From Lathyrus oleraceus (lineage: Eukaryota > Streptophyta > Magnoliopsida > Fabales > Fabaceae), in contig NC_066583.1 in NCBI RefSeq assembly GCF_024323335.1, positions 278,275,910-278,339,909 of the forward strand: DNA of 64,000 nucleotides, written 5' to 3'. Each line of letters begins with the position of its first letter. The first letter of the stretch is position 1. The position numbers and the translations under genes were made by a program. Of the stretch, positions 35,751 through 49,440 are shown one piece after another. The notes beneath the pieces were generated by a model. It did not search any database and was not told where the DNA came from. It saw only the letters and a program-made list of their open reading frames with translations.

Positions 35751-38260
35751 GTTGCCCATATTTAGATATCTTCAACCAATATATATGAAGATAGACATTT
35801 TTCATATAATCATAGTGGAAGATAGTTAAATATTTAGTAGCCATTTTTTGTCCCTTAATGCAATTAGGTGACATGATATACTATGAATGAATTTTTTGGT
35901 TTTATCGGGAATATGGTATGAGAAACAGACTTTGTGGGAATTATGGAAATGACTCGCTAATGATAAATTTTATTGGGGATGAATGAAACAAGGTGAAATG
36001 ACCTGTTGGGGGGGAAAACAAGATATATTTGAAGACCAGTCAGAATAATCAAGGATCCAATAAAACTTGGAATAGAAGGGACAACCCCTGGAAAGATATT
36101 AGGGACATCCATAAAAGCACTAAACACAAAATAAAACAAACGGAAGATACATTAGAGACATTCAGAAAAAACACTAAATGTAACAACTCTAGAAAATAGA
36201 TTAGACACATCCAGAAAAGCATTGGATGGAAAGGGAACCAAACTGAAGATACATCTTAGACATTCAGAAAAGCATTCAATGTACTAGAAAATAAATGAAA
36301 AACATCAAAAAAAAAGTATTGAATTGAAGGGGAATATAAACTCTTGGGAAACATTAAAAATATTCAGAAAAGCATTGAATGGAAAGGAAACCCATTCTAA
36401 CAAGATATTAGGGACATTCATAATAGCATTGAATGCAAAAAGAGACCTAAACCCCGGAAATACGTCAGAGTCATATAGAAAAGCATTGGAGGAAAGGGAA
36501 ACAAAATTGAATATTCTTGAGTAGACATCCAGATAAGCATTGGACGGGAGGGAAACAAACTCGAAGGCATCCAAAAAATATTAGACCTAGCTGTTAGCCA
36601 AACTCATAGATATATTGAGGACATCCAGAAAAGCGTTGGATGTGAATCAAAATGATTTTGAAGATACATATGAAACATACAAAAAAGCATTGAATGTATG
36701 GGAACAAGTTATAGAAAAACATCAGAATAAATGACACATCCGGAAATACATCAGATATACACAAAAGGATTCTGGAAAAACATCAAAATGATAGGAATAT
36801 CCGAATAAATATCATATAAGTTATGGAAATACATCATAATGATAAACACATCCGAAAGAACATCATATAAGCAAAGATAAATTAAACTTGAATGAATGAA
36901 TATCTGTTTTTTGTAGGTGCCAAAGGAGTTGGTTATTGACCATAGGGTAAGATGTTAATGACAACAAGTCTCGAAAAATGCAAATGAGCATTAAATACTC
37001 TTTGAGCTATGCATCATATTGAAATGTGCCTAATATATGAACGATTGATGCATGACATGAAAATGCTTATGACAACTGAGTTATACTCTTTCGGGGAGGT
37101 AAGGCTTGAACTCAGATTCCACAACACGGGGAACTCTGCCAACTCCGCCTTTGGAAGATGCCTTAAACATACTTATATCATATTTGTGAATTGTATTAGG
37201 CTGATGATCCCTTTGAAAAAGATTGATGAGCTTTGATTGGGGATTCCTTGAAGTAGACTGCCCCAAATTGACTGATTCTTGAAATGACTGTTTTACTGTG
37301 CACTTGAAAGGTTTGCCCCAACATGAGTCTTGAAAAGATTTCTTTTCGTCAACCAATTCTCGGGGTGGTTTAACCTGATTGACAAATTTTGAACAGATTT
37401 TCTCAGATTAATAGGATTCTATCTGTGATATGCCCCCTAATAGGATCACTGATTAAGTCTCTCAACTGTTTGAACTTCCTTGATGATGAGTTCTTACTTG
37501 CAAATAAAATTGTTTATTAAAAAATGGTAATTTTAATGCTATGCTCATGTAATTTTTGAAATCAAAATCATTATTGGAATGATATTATTGATGTACAGCA
37601 AATGGATTATTGGTCAAAATGCAGTATTGGTTTAGACATTCAAAGTGATAGATAATGCGAAGGTATGATACCAAAACAAACGATTATCAAATCTTTATGG
37701 AGTCAGTTTACGCAACCTTGTTATAGTATACTTTCAAAATAAACTTAGCTTCAGTTAGGTCTTTTGAGGTTTATAACGTATCTTGGCTTATGATTTTCGA
37801 AACAAAGGATATAAGGCTAAAAAAATTAATTTTAACCCACCTCATTCTCCATGATGATCTCCAGTTCTACGTTCAATTAATTCAAAATATGCATTAAAGT
37901 TCCAAGAGATTTGGAATTGCACTGATGATGATGGCGCAAAGGCCACATAGATTTTTTTACGGCAATCATTTATCCCTTTTTTATAGTCACAACATTCTGT
38001 TTTTTTGTTAAGAATTTTGATCACACTTCTGATTTTGATATAATGGACAACTTATTTACTACTTTATTGACTCTTGTTTTTTTGTTATCCCTAATTTTTT
38101 TCTGGACTGCTTCCTTGAAGTTTTCAATCCACTGGGATGCCCTAATTTTTGCCTAAGTCATATTTTGAGGATTTAACTTAGCAGACTTTCTCTTTTTTTT
38201 TATCTGGGAAGATAGTGACCGCCTTGCGTAATGGTTGATGAGAACAACCACTGTCATTTT
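35751..38260 (-). repeat. 3' UTR of element E with hairpin array
   Basis: 36040-36720 holds units of roughly 50 bp of the form CATCCAGAAAAGCATTGGATG-like, with arms of 6 bp around GAAAAGCAT. Perfect copies sit at 36208, 36415 and 36622, exactly 207 bp apart. Degenerate units continue to about 36870. 36900-38070 has no repeat or gene that I can name. 38080-38200 matches the sequence at the end of integrase in A (TTTTCAATCCACYGRGAYGC-like). Confidence 0.75.
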
Positions 38261-38760
38261 TATTTTCATGACTTATTTGAAACTTCTTTGATGTGTGCGA
38301 AGGAAAGTTTATGCTTGCAACTTTTATTGAAAGGTGTATGAAATGATGCACATCCGAATTAACTAAGAACTACCTTGCCCTAGGTTAAATTTACGAGTTT
38401 TTTTGTACAAAAATAAACACCAACTTGTAGGCTCAAAGGGGTTAGCTAGGGATTAACTTCCTTATTTCTCCAGAATTTTATTTGAAATTCAACAACTTGG
38501 GTATTTCGTTTTCGTCATTATCCCTCTGATTTTTGCTTAAGCAAAAGTTTGATAAAGAAAGATGAATGGGAGAAACATTGATACATTTTGCAATTTTGAA
38601 AAAGGAAAGCACAAATATGTGCAAATATGAATACGAATGGATTGATTCAAAATATGCAATGCTCATTTCATTAATATTAATATTCAAAAACAAACAAGTT
38701 TAAAATAAAATAACACATTATAAACAAGGAAATTGCAAATGGAAATAAAATATGGTCTAG
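38261..38760. other. Junction and spacer region of element E
   Basis: AT-rich with no domain. The 3' UTR of E passes into the gag end here without integrase, RT or protease in between, so a large internal deletion lies within or near this stretch. The exact join could not be placed. Confidence 0.45.
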
Positions 38761-39216
38761 TGACTAATCAACATTAAGGACAAACTTTCTTGTCTGATCC
38801 ATTAGCTTTAGGAGGTGACCTATCATGCTATGACCTAGTCTTTACTCACCCTGCTTTGGAAAAGGATTATTGTTGATGTTGGGACCAACATTCTTGAAAT
38901 ATATAATAATATATCCTCTAATCAAGTCTTGTACTCTAGCCTTTAGTGTAAAGATACTTTATAGATTATGACTTGTAGTTCCTTGATGGAAATCACCGTG
39001 GACATTGGACCTAAAACCAGCTGGAGGAGGATTTAGAGGAGGAGGTAGAGACCTAGTTGTAATCAAACCTTTCTGGACCAAGTAAGGATATAACTGAGTA
39101 TATGTCATGGGAATAGGGTCAAATTGAGTTCTATTCCTAGCATTACGATTCTGATTTTGGCCAACATTAAGTTGTTGAGGAGCCTGATTTGGTGGAGTGT
39201 TAACCACATGATCAAA
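38761..39216 (-). pseudogene. gag: Gag C-terminal fragment of element E
   Basis: A frame from 39216 reads FDHVVNTPPN, then FDPIPMTYTQLYPYLVQKGL and SNVHGDFHQGTTSHNL, matching the gag end of A (FDSIPMSYAELYPSL; FHQGAPGH). The upstream half of this gag lies 17 kb away at 56278-56927 because element F is inserted between them. The knuckle region has lost its first Cys (GDFH in place of CxFH), a sign of decay. Not functional. Confidence 0.8.
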
Positions 39217-39463
39217 TGTAACACTCAACTTCCCAACTTAATAATTAATAAATAAAATATAATTCTATCTAAGTAGGATGTAACTTCATAATCCAAGAAG
39301 TCTGAATGTTACTCCATTTAATAAAAAATATAGTCCAAACAGCTGAATTAAACAAAAGTATGGCATCCATAGCCTCAACAAATCAATAATCACTTTAAAT
39401 TAAAAGATACGTAACAGAACAACATAAAGAAAACAATTTGCTCCCCGGTGTTACATATTAAAG

Positions 39464-39468
39464 CAACT
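39464..39468. repeat. Target site duplication of H, left copy
   Basis: CAACT; the mate is at 44519-44523. Confidence 0.85.
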
Positions 39469-42400
39469 TGTAACACCTCAAAATTTGCCCTCCTCTCTTG
39501 GGACTAGCTTAACATATTGCATATCATTTTAGGACATTAGGCATTGCATGTTGCATATCATGTGGTCACATGGTGCAAGCCATTCTCCCAAGTCTTGATC
39601 AGAAGAAAGGAGGTCATGTGCAAGCTAGGGTTTCATTGGACTGGTCATTAATCATCTGAGGATGTGGAGGTCCAAATTAGGGTTTCGTGGTTCTCAAGGA
39701 GATTGGTCTTCATCTTGGTGGGATTGAAATGATTCATCATCATCATCATGGTTTGTCATCATCAAGTGTTTGACCAGGATTCCTTGAGATTAGGGTTTTG
39801 ACCACTGGTCAACCCTAATCAGTTGCATTTGGCCAATCAGGGCATAGCAAGGAGATGGGGTCTATGATGGATATGGGGATCATCATATGATTTTATGGAG
39901 CTTATGGAGGCTAGGGTTTCATCATTGAACCATTTCATCAGAGGATTGGGGTTCAGATTGATCAGTGCATTGCCAAATTCATCTATCAGCTGAAAAAGTC
40001 AACTGTGGTCAACTGTGCTTGATTTTATGGATTTGGAGGTGGGAGAGAGTTGGATACACTTCATTCATGTTGGAACAAGTGTTATTTGACATGTCAAAGC
40101 TCAAGAATGGAGAAAATAAAGTCAGAACAAAAATTGCCAAAAATAGAAAGTGACTTGTAATGGAAGTTTCCAAAAAGGGAAAGTTTTTCACCACAAAATT
40201 ACATGTCCAAGAAAGCTTCAAATGAAAATTTGTTCAACATGAAAGTTGTAGATCTTGGTCTCACCTTTCCAAAAAGTCCAAGAACTTGAAATTCCCATGT
40301 ATGGTTGGCAAGTTATGGTCCATTCAATTTCAAAAATGACCCATAATCAAAGTGGCATAACTTCCACATGGAGTGTCCAAATTGAGTGATCTTTTTATGT
40401 GCAAACTCCATTTAACATGTAATTTCATGGTGCATAATTGGAATTCATCAAAAATGGTCAATGCAAAAGGTCAATTTTCAAGTGCACAATTAAAAGTCCA
40501 AGGGCAAAATGGTCCAAGTTGAGAAATAATTGGAATTTTGGCATGGGAGTTTTTGCAACACCTCACATATGCCAATTAGAGATGGTTTGAATTGTCACAA
40601 GTGCTCAAGGTGCAATATTTGGTTAAGTCATTTTGGAACTTCACTTGAAAATGCACAATTTGGCATAGCATAGTAAAAATGAAAAATACAATGCCAATTG
40701 ATGTGGGACCAATGCCAACACATCACAAATGATATTTGGAAGGTGTCTGAGCTGTCATACAGCTGTCACAAAGCCTGATGTGAAATACCAATTTTGCCCT
40801 TGCCTTAAGAAATTGCATTAAGCTAATCATTTTCATTTTGGTTAATTGGTGATTAATAAGGTGATTAAGTGGAAGTATAAGAGCTTAATCATAACTGAAT
40901 TTGGATCAGAAACACATTTCACAAGAATTCATAACCATTTTTCCCTCCAATTTTCCAAATTCATCAAGAACCTTCATCAACCAAATTCATTGGAACTTCC
41001 TCAATTCTTCACCAAAGTGCAAAATTCCTTTTGCTTCGTGCTCTAATCATCTTCCTCTCCATCTGTTTCATCAAACCTTGGCCTGTATCATCAAGATTCG
41101 CAACTGTTCATAAGGAGATCATCAATGGCAAATTGGAATTGTTCACATCTGGATCGTGTTTGAGCTTACTTAATCACTCCAATTACCTTGCCGTACCTCC
41201 TTCTTCATCTGTTTTGAGGAATCGCACGCAAAAGCTCAAAGATCCAACACTGTCTTCAATTTAAGGTGTGATTTCGAATCTCATGATTTTGTGAATTGTC
41301 ATATGCGTTCTATAGAGCATGCCACGTAGATGATTGTGATGTGCTTAGTTTTTGAAATGATGAACTATAGGTCGAGTTATGTGCCTTTGAATGTTTGAAT
41401 GCAAAACCTAAATTGATCGATCCGGATTGTACAGTTAGAGTTAGGTTAATTAGGTTACATATTTGAAATCCTCATGCTCAGACCTTTCCAATGGATATCC
41501 GTTTGTTAATTTTGATGGAGATTTGATGTTCATGCGTTCTTGGCATTTTCTGGAAAACTGGTGAAGGACGATGATGATTTTCTGGAAATAAGCTTGTTAG
41601 ATCTTCGTTTTCGCCTGGCCGTTTGAAATTGTTGTTTGCCGCCTTCGTTTGGCCAATAGGAACATTCCAATTCCGCGCCTGAAACGACGCCGTTTTGGCC
41701 GGTTTCACCTTAATTTCAAAAATGCCACTGCCTATTTAATTTAAATAATTATTCTGTTTCCTTTTTATTTGTTTTTTCATTTAATTACATGATCTTAGAA
41801 AATTCCTATAGGATTCATTTTTTATCCAATTTGAGTGCAATTTTTTGCATTTTTCTCATGAGAATGTGTAGAATTTAATGATATTTTTTGTGGATTTTTT
41901 GCATGTGTAGAAAAATAAAATGCTTAGGGATTGTTTGATGTGTCACATTTTTGTACACTTCACCATATTCATCATGAAATGCTCATACTTCCAAAGAAAT
42001 GATTGAAAATTTTTGTGCTTATTCTGGACATGTTGATGGTGATTTTCATGTAAAGTTTATGATTTTTGGATACTTGGTTGATTAGATGTGATTTTTTGAA
42101 GTAAGGTGTGACAATTTGTGTCACACCAAGCTAGGTCAACTTTCTGATTTTATTTGCCTGGCTTAAAAATGTTGAATTGCTCCAATTTTTTGCATGAATG
42201 ATCATTGATATGTCAAGATAACATGTGATTTTTGCTGGAATTTTTGGTTGCATTTTCAAATTGATTGATAATTTTCTTCAATGTTGGTTCATTTTGCAAC
42301 ATTGTGTGATACATGTTGGCATTTTGCTTGTGAAATTCTCATAGTGTATTGGATGAAGATGAAATTTGGTGTGAGCATTGTAGACACATTATAGGACATC

Positions 42401-44518
42401 ATAGTTTTGATCCCATTCATTTCTAATATGTTGTCACTGTTTTATGAATTATTGAAATGGATGCTTGCTTGGATGTCTTGAATTGGCTTACATAATTGTG
42501 TCTGGACTTCTTGATTTTCATTGACCTACTTTCTTTTGTCCAATTGAGCTGAAAATTGACATGCCATACATTGAATATGTTCTGTTTATGTGTGAATTTT
42601 TGTGGAATTAATTGAATTGATTTGGTATGCTTTTGAGTGAAATAGTTCTGTTTGGTCTTTTGGTGTTGCAAATTGCATGATTGATGGTATATTGTGCATG
42701 AATTGATATTGGTGAATGATATGAGCATGAGACCAATTGCATTTGCTTTTAATTTGTTTTAATTTGATTTTGGTTGAATATTACTTGCTGTTTAGAATTT
42801 TTTATCCCTTTTGGACCCTAGGCTTGGCCTAGTGGTCCTGTTTCTCACATTTGGTGTGGATTTTCAGGTTGAAAGGCAAAAGGCTTAAGGGAAAAAGTGC
42901 AAGTTGATTAAATTAAGTTTTGTTTGATGTTGTGAACTAACATTGGCTTTGTGTTGTAGGGATTGATGCTTGAGCTTAGGCTTATGGCTTGCACTTGTGT
43001 GCATTAACTTGTGTTGCTTGTACAGATTAACTGATTAACCATTTGCTGTTTATTGTTGGTTTGTCTGAGTACTGATGATACTTGATTGATTTCAGGTACA
43101 TTTAGTCGCTTACAGTTCTTTAAGAACTTGCTTGCTGCTGCTTGGTTTTTAAACCACTTGAGGTAGGACTTCTATTCTCCATGTAGTCTGGAAGACCTGG
43201 CCTGTTACTTGGCCAGGCAACTGTCTGAAGTCCTCCTTAAGAGGCGATGTTTGTGGTTGTTTACATTTGTGCCAAGCAGGTAAAGACCTCTATGAGGCAA
43301 TTGGTGGATCAAAGGGATATGCAATCTATCCCCCACTATCCTGTTGAGTCGTCCCTCTGCTCGCACGGCTGTGTGTTGACGCATTGGGACACAAACCCAA
43401 GATCTTGTGCTGTTGCACAATCGAGTCAGAGTCTTTGAGCGTAGAAGGGTCCCTCCATTCTGGACCCACGCTCCTTTGTCTGAAGCTCTCCCTGGTCAGG
43501 GATAAGAGCTGTGAAGTCTAATCTTTACTCACCTTTCATCTGCTTCACCTTAGCCCCGCAATGGCAAGGTTAAGAGCGAATACTACCCATGTACAGATGA
43601 CTTGCTTCGGCAGTCAAACCCATTGTTTGAGCCTCACTTGACTGGTTATAGTGTGTGCTTTGTGAATATTTGTTTGCTCTGTTTGCTTGTATGCTTGTAT
43701 GCTTGTTTTCCTGGATAGGATTAGCTTGCAGTTGTGCAAAGTAGGTAGAAACCGTAACATAGGGCAATGATGCATGATAACACTAGGCTCGAGTACAGCT
43801 CCCTGGTAGTGTGTCTTCCCTTGGTTTCTGGCTAGAAGTTATTTCCCTTTCAGGGGAACTACATCGCCCTGATCCTCGTTCCAGACGAGGTATGTAGGCA
43901 GGAGACCGTGCGAGGTCTCTCCGGGCACTTTTTTTTCTTTTTGTGTGTGTGCTTGACAGTTATAGGCTCGAGTTCCCGACTCCCTATCAACTTGTTTGGT
44001 TGTTGTGTGCTTGGAAGCTGATGTAAGCCCATCGAGTGGCATTCGGGTTCCAGTGTGCGTGTGTTTTGGTTCAGATGCTGATGTAAGTCCAGTGATTGGC
44101 TTTCAGGCTCCATGTTTGCCGGTGTGTTTGTTTGTTTGTTTGGCGTGCGTGAGCCGAACTACGGCAGCTTTGATTCTCGTTCCAGACGAGATACGTAGGC
44201 ATAGGATGCGACGTCCTATCGAGCTCCCTTCCTCTTAACCCCATCTGTGTTGTCTTCGGTGCGTGTGTGTGTGTGGTGTTTTAGCAACCTTTTCTTTTCT
44301 TAGAGCGTGGATCCCGTCGAGTACGACGGACGTGAGGGGTGCTAATACCTTCCCCTTGCGTAACCGACTCCCTTACCCTTTCTCTTTGGTCGCGAGACCA
44401 TGCCTTTTCCAGGTTTCTCTGAGCGTTTCCTTTCCCTATCTTGGGATAAATAACGCGCAGTGGCGGCTCTGTGTTGTTTTTGTTTTAGCCCGCCGGTTGT
44501 TTTTTCGCGGATGCGACA
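39469..44518 (+). mobile_element. Solo LTR H, Ogre/Tat type, 5050 bp
   Basis: TGTAACACCTCAAAATTT...GCGGATGCGACA with a perfect 5-bp target duplication CAACT (39464-39468, 44519-44523). The F 5' LTR has the empty site near 51235-51250. The 3' end carries the GGGTGCTAATACCTTCCCC box and GTGGCGGCTCTG shared with Ogre-type LTRs A, C, D and E, which fixes the orientation as plus. No internal region is present, so the element collapsed by LTR-LTR recombination. Small open frames inside are not genes. Confidence 0.85.
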
Positions 44519-45224
44519 CAACTCTACTAGTAGACTCGGCCGATAGCAACACGAGGTACATCTCTAACTACCTAGATACCTGATTATCTATAATCAGAGG
44601 AAACACAGACAAAACAAACACAAAAAGGGTGAGAAGTTCATCCATATAATAAATGGTGTATAGTAACTAATAAAGTAGTATTTACATACACAAATCACAT
44701 TCTCACTACAACAAATGCATAACAACAACATAATTACAATGCAATGAGACCCGACAATATTACACAATGCATGTGGTACCAATTCTCATCAATGGTTTAA
44801 CATATAAACTTAATTCCCCATTCAGAATCCCGAACTCCCCCTTAAGAGTTTTGGATAAGTATTTCGTCCCCCTTTGGACCTATGACTTATCTTCTTCAAC
44901 ATATCAATAATTGATGTATGACATGATGATAATGAAATTAACACAACAATTATAATAATATTTAGTAATCCATAACCGATCATACAATTACAACCATGTA
45001 TAACATAATCCACCCTTCTAAACTACCACCAATATAATCAAACACATCCTTCCAATCACTCACAAACACATCAAATAATTTGTCAATACAGATCTTATCC
45101 ATATTCGTCACATCATACACTTCTTTCCCACCTACTACCGACATCTGATAAAAATGTTAACAACATGTTATACCTAAAACAAAGTTATAACCCTATGTTT
45201 CATATACCTAACTCTTTAAACCTT

Positions 45225-45620
45225 GTCCCAAGATGATTTACGAGTTGATAGTTATGATCAAAACTGTGCACGAAGGCATTACCAAAAAGTTGATGTTTTT
45301 CTAAAATTTTCAGCATGCTTTTTATCTTCTCACCCCCAAAACTTCCATGAAATCGTCACCAAAAACATTTTATCCATGAAACAAAGTTGTAGTATTCTGT
45401 TTCAGCTACCCAATGCTTCAAACTCCGTCCTAAAATGATTTACGAGTTAAAAGTTATGATCAAAACCATGCACAAATGCGTTACCAAAAACTTGCTATTT
45501 TTCTGAAATTTCCAGCATGATTTTCATTTTCTCCAACCCCAAAAATATCCATAAAATCATCACCAAAAATATATTTCATGGTTTTAAAATTAATTATAAA
45601 TATACCAATATCAATCACTA
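45225..45620 (-). repeat. ~202-bp tandem duplication in F 3' LTR
   Basis: Two copies of a block containing GATTTACGAGTTRAWAGTTA and CCACACAA-poor, CATGAAATCRTCACC-like ends, starting near 45233 and 45435. The 5' LTR has only one copy (near 51993), so the duplication arose after F inserted. Confidence 0.78.
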
Positions 45621-46119
45621 CTTATATTCATATGATCAAACCAATAAATTCATAATTTCATAGTCCATCATCATCATAATCATCATCCCAAACCCTTAAC
45701 ATGCAACAAACATAAAATTCTGCAACAATTCAAAGTTTATCATCAATAAACATAAATTGCTATAGCCACAACAATTACAATTCATTCCTCATAATCATAG
45801 TCGCAAATCAACAACAATCATAATGTGATATAAAACTAACCTAATAAGGTAAAGACCCATCACTACCCTATCATGTTTAGACACCCTTATAGGAATAGTC
45901 CCCCTACCTTATAATTTTAAGCTACAAGCTCTTCTACAATGGTGGTCTTATTCTTCTTTCTACCCTTGCCTCCTTCCCTAGCTTTCTCTTTTCCAATTCT
46001 CTCATGTTCTCTCATCGCCTTCTTATAAGTAGACCAACTAAATTCCATAATTTAAAATCTTATTATTATTATTACTATAATATTAAATCAAACTAAAAAA
46101 ATTAAATACTAATAATAAA

Positions 46120-46354
<235 letters not shown>

Positions 46355-46675
46355 AATCTTTAGGCTAACTACCCAATAAAATAATAATAAAATTAATATT
46401 ATCTCTATATTATTATTGTTATTTTAAATAAATATTAACTTATTTATTATTACTACTAAATTAATTTAATTAAATCTAACAGTAATATTATTAATCTCAT
46501 TGTGTCAAACACCCCCTATTTCTCGTTAGTTACTATCACACCTCTCACTTAAAATTAAAATATTCTAGGGACAATACCCCATACCCAAGGCTCCCCTACT
46601 ACCTCGACCATTCAAAACACATATAATATAATTAAATTATTCCATAGAATTAGATAATTCAAATGGGGTATTACA

Positions 46676-46690
46676 ATTCTCCCCCACTTA
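46676..46690 (-). promoter_or_regulatory. Polypurine tract of element F
   Basis: On the minus strand TAAGTGGGGGAGAAT ends directly at the 3' LTR. This is the plus-strand primer site in reverse transcription. The same GTGGGGGAGAR string precedes the 3' LTR of G. Confidence 0.8.
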
Positions 46691-48000
46691 TAATATTTTT
46701 GTCCTCGAAAATTTACTTGATAAAAACAACTTCGGATATACTTCTCGCATCCGGCTCTCCAGCTCCCAAGTTATATTTCCTCCAACAACTCCTCCCCAAA
46801 CAATTTTCACTAGAGAAATCTCCTTGCCCCTCAACTTCTTTAACTCTCGATCCACAATACTCACATGCAATGCTTCTACCATAAGGTTGTCCCTCACTTG
46901 CACATCATCTATCTGAATCACATGAGACAGATCAGGAATATACTTCCGAAGTTGCGACACATGGAACATGTCATGCAAGTTTGAAAGACCGGGTGGCAAG
47001 GCCACTCTATAAGCCACGATTCCAATTCTCTGAGAAATATGATACAGACCGATAAACTTAGGAGTAAGCTTCTTTGGTTTCAGTGCATGCCTAACACCAG
47101 TCATATGATTGACTCTTAAGAACACAGTATCACCTTCCCTAAATTCTAGATCTTTCCTCCTCTTATCATGGTAGCTTTTTGCCTACTTTGTTATGCTTTC
47201 ATTTTATCTCGGATTAACTTCACATTCTCAGTAGTCTGTCGGACAATTTCCGATACAATTACAACACTCTCACCATATTCCTATCAACACAGAGGTGTCC
47301 TACACCTCCGACCGTACAATGCTTCAAATGGCGCCATTCCAATGCTAGAATAAAAATTGTTATTATAAGTGAACTCGGTCAATGGCATGTGACTATCCTA
47401 AGTACCTCCTTATTTGAGTACACAAACCCTCAACAAGTCCTCTAATGACTGAATAGTTCTTTCTGTCTGACCATCAGTCTGCGGATGATAAGCAGAACAC
47501 AACCTCGACTTAGAACCCAAATTTTCCTGCAAACTTCCCCAAAATCTGGATGTAAACGGTGGGTCTCTATCAGAAACTATACTCAATAGAACACCATGTA
47601 ACTTCATGATTACCCTAATATAAATCTCAACCAACTTCTGTAATAGGAAACTGGTATTAATCGGAATAAAATGGGTCGATTTCGTAAGTCTATGAACAAT
47701 CCCCCATATCGCATCAAACCCTCTTGGAGTACTCAGTAATCCGGTCACGAAGTGCATCGAAATACTATCCCACATCCACTCTGGAATATCCAATGGTTGC
47801 ATCAAACCCGAAAGTTTCTAGTGCTCTCTCTACCTTTGACTTATAGCAAGTCAAACATGCATACACAAAATGCGTCATATCTCGCTTCATTTAGGGCCAC
47901 CAAAACATTTTCTTGAGGTCCTGATACATTTTAGTAGCTCCATGATGAATACTCAGAATACTTCTATGACTTTCCTCTAAAATCATCTTCTTCAGCTCAG
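46691..48000 (-). pseudogene. int: Integrase of element F (catalytic Asp lost)
   Basis: Core block 47805-47413 carries SISMHFVTG where the first catalytic Asp should stand: the codon at 47752-47754 is CAC (His). The second Asp (SDRDPPF) and Glu ([10 protein letters not shown]) are kept. The C-terminal block 47125-46691 has FHVSQLRKYIPD and a chromodomain-like end (GGNITWELESRMREVYPKLF). The zinc-binding part near 47820-47960 is interrupted. Stops separate the blocks. Chromovirus integrases use the end domain to find heterochromatin. Confidence 0.83.
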
Positions 48001-49440
48001 AATTGTTAGGTACACATACTCTACTTTAAAATCTCGACACTCCATGCTCATCCACTTTAAAGTCACTTTCTTCGTTTGGGTTCACTAAAGACAATAAATC
48101 TACTAGCTTCACATCTAGCTTCTGATTCTCCCTAATTTCATTAAGGAATTCATTATTCACCTTCAACATACCCAACATCACACTTGATGGTGTCAATTCA
48201 CAAACCATACTCAAATCTCCAAACTTCTAAATGAGATCTAACTTTCTAATCATCAACAACGACATATGTAGAGACTTTTGACTCAAAGCATCAACCATAA
48301 CATTAGCTTTGCCTGGATGATAATTTAAGCCAAAATTGTAGTCCTTTATAAATTCCAACCATCTTTTCTACCTCACATTCAAATCCTTTTGGCCAAACAA
48401 ATACTTTAAACTCTTATGATTGCTAAACACTTCGAATCTTGAACCATAAAGACAGTGCCTCCAAAATTTTAACACAAATACCATTGTTGTCAACTTTAGA
48501 TCATGACTAGGATAATTCCTTTCATGTACTCTCAAGTATCGTTAAGCATAAGCCCCCACTTTACCATCTTGCATCAACATATCGTCCAAACCCCATTTTA
48601 GAAGCGTCACATTATACTACAAACAGTTCATGAGGATTTGGAAAAATCAAAACTAGAGTTATAGTCAACTTCTTCTTTAACTCTCTCAAGCTCTCTTCGC
48701 AGTGAATATCCCACACATAGGCTTGACTCTTTCGAGTCAACTGAGTTAATGGAAGGGTTAAATTTTAGAACCCTTTGATAAACATGCGATGATAACCTAC
48801 CAACCCCAGGAAACTTCTAATCTCTGTAACTGATTTAGAAGCCTCCCATTGTAGCATTGCGTCTATTCTGGATGGATCCACTATAATGCCATTACCATAA
48901 ATAACATGCATCAGGAAACTCACCCCTTGATACCAGAACTCACAATTTGATAACTTCACAAACAACATATTATCTTTTAACACATGTAATACAATCCTCA
49001 AATGCTCTGCATGTTCTTCATCTGATTTAGAATAAATCAGAATACCATCGATAAAGACTACGACAAAGCGATCAAGATAAGGATGAAAATGGGATTCATA
49101 TACTCCATAAACACACCAGGTGCATTCGATACTCTGAAAGGCATCATTGAATATTCGTAATGGCTGTATCGAGTAAACACCATCTTCTGGATATCTTCAT
49201 CCTTAACTCGAATCTGATGGTAACCTAACCTCAAATCAATTTTTCTAAACACACAAGCTCCTACCAGTCGGTCCATCCTCGATTCTCATAAATGGATACT
49301 TGTTCTTAATCGTCACTTTATTTAAATGTTGATAATCAACATAAATTTGCATACTACAATCCTTCTTCTTTACCAACAACACTGAAGCTCCCCAAGTTGA
49401 CACACTTGGTATAATAAATTTCTTCTCAAGTTAGCCTCCC
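48001..49440 (-). pseudogene. rt: Reverse transcriptase and RNase H of element F (catalytic Asp lost)
   Basis: 49276-49058 reads [20 protein letters not shown] and [15 protein letters not shown], standard Ty3-gypsy RT. The active-site box at 49044-49055 reads FIDG in place of FIDD, so the second catalytic Asp is Gly. The thumb and connection (49001-48768, [18 protein letters not shown]) follow, and an RNase H region to about 48230 is full of stops. 48214-48026 is the linker to integrase. Frame changes occur between blocks. Confidence 0.82.

Noticed and set aside
43205..44583. Cluster of short open frames on both strands near the end of LTR H
   Set aside because: They sit inside a solo LTR bounded by TG...CA and a target duplication, overlap each other, and show no domain. 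Higher GC content explains the open frames.
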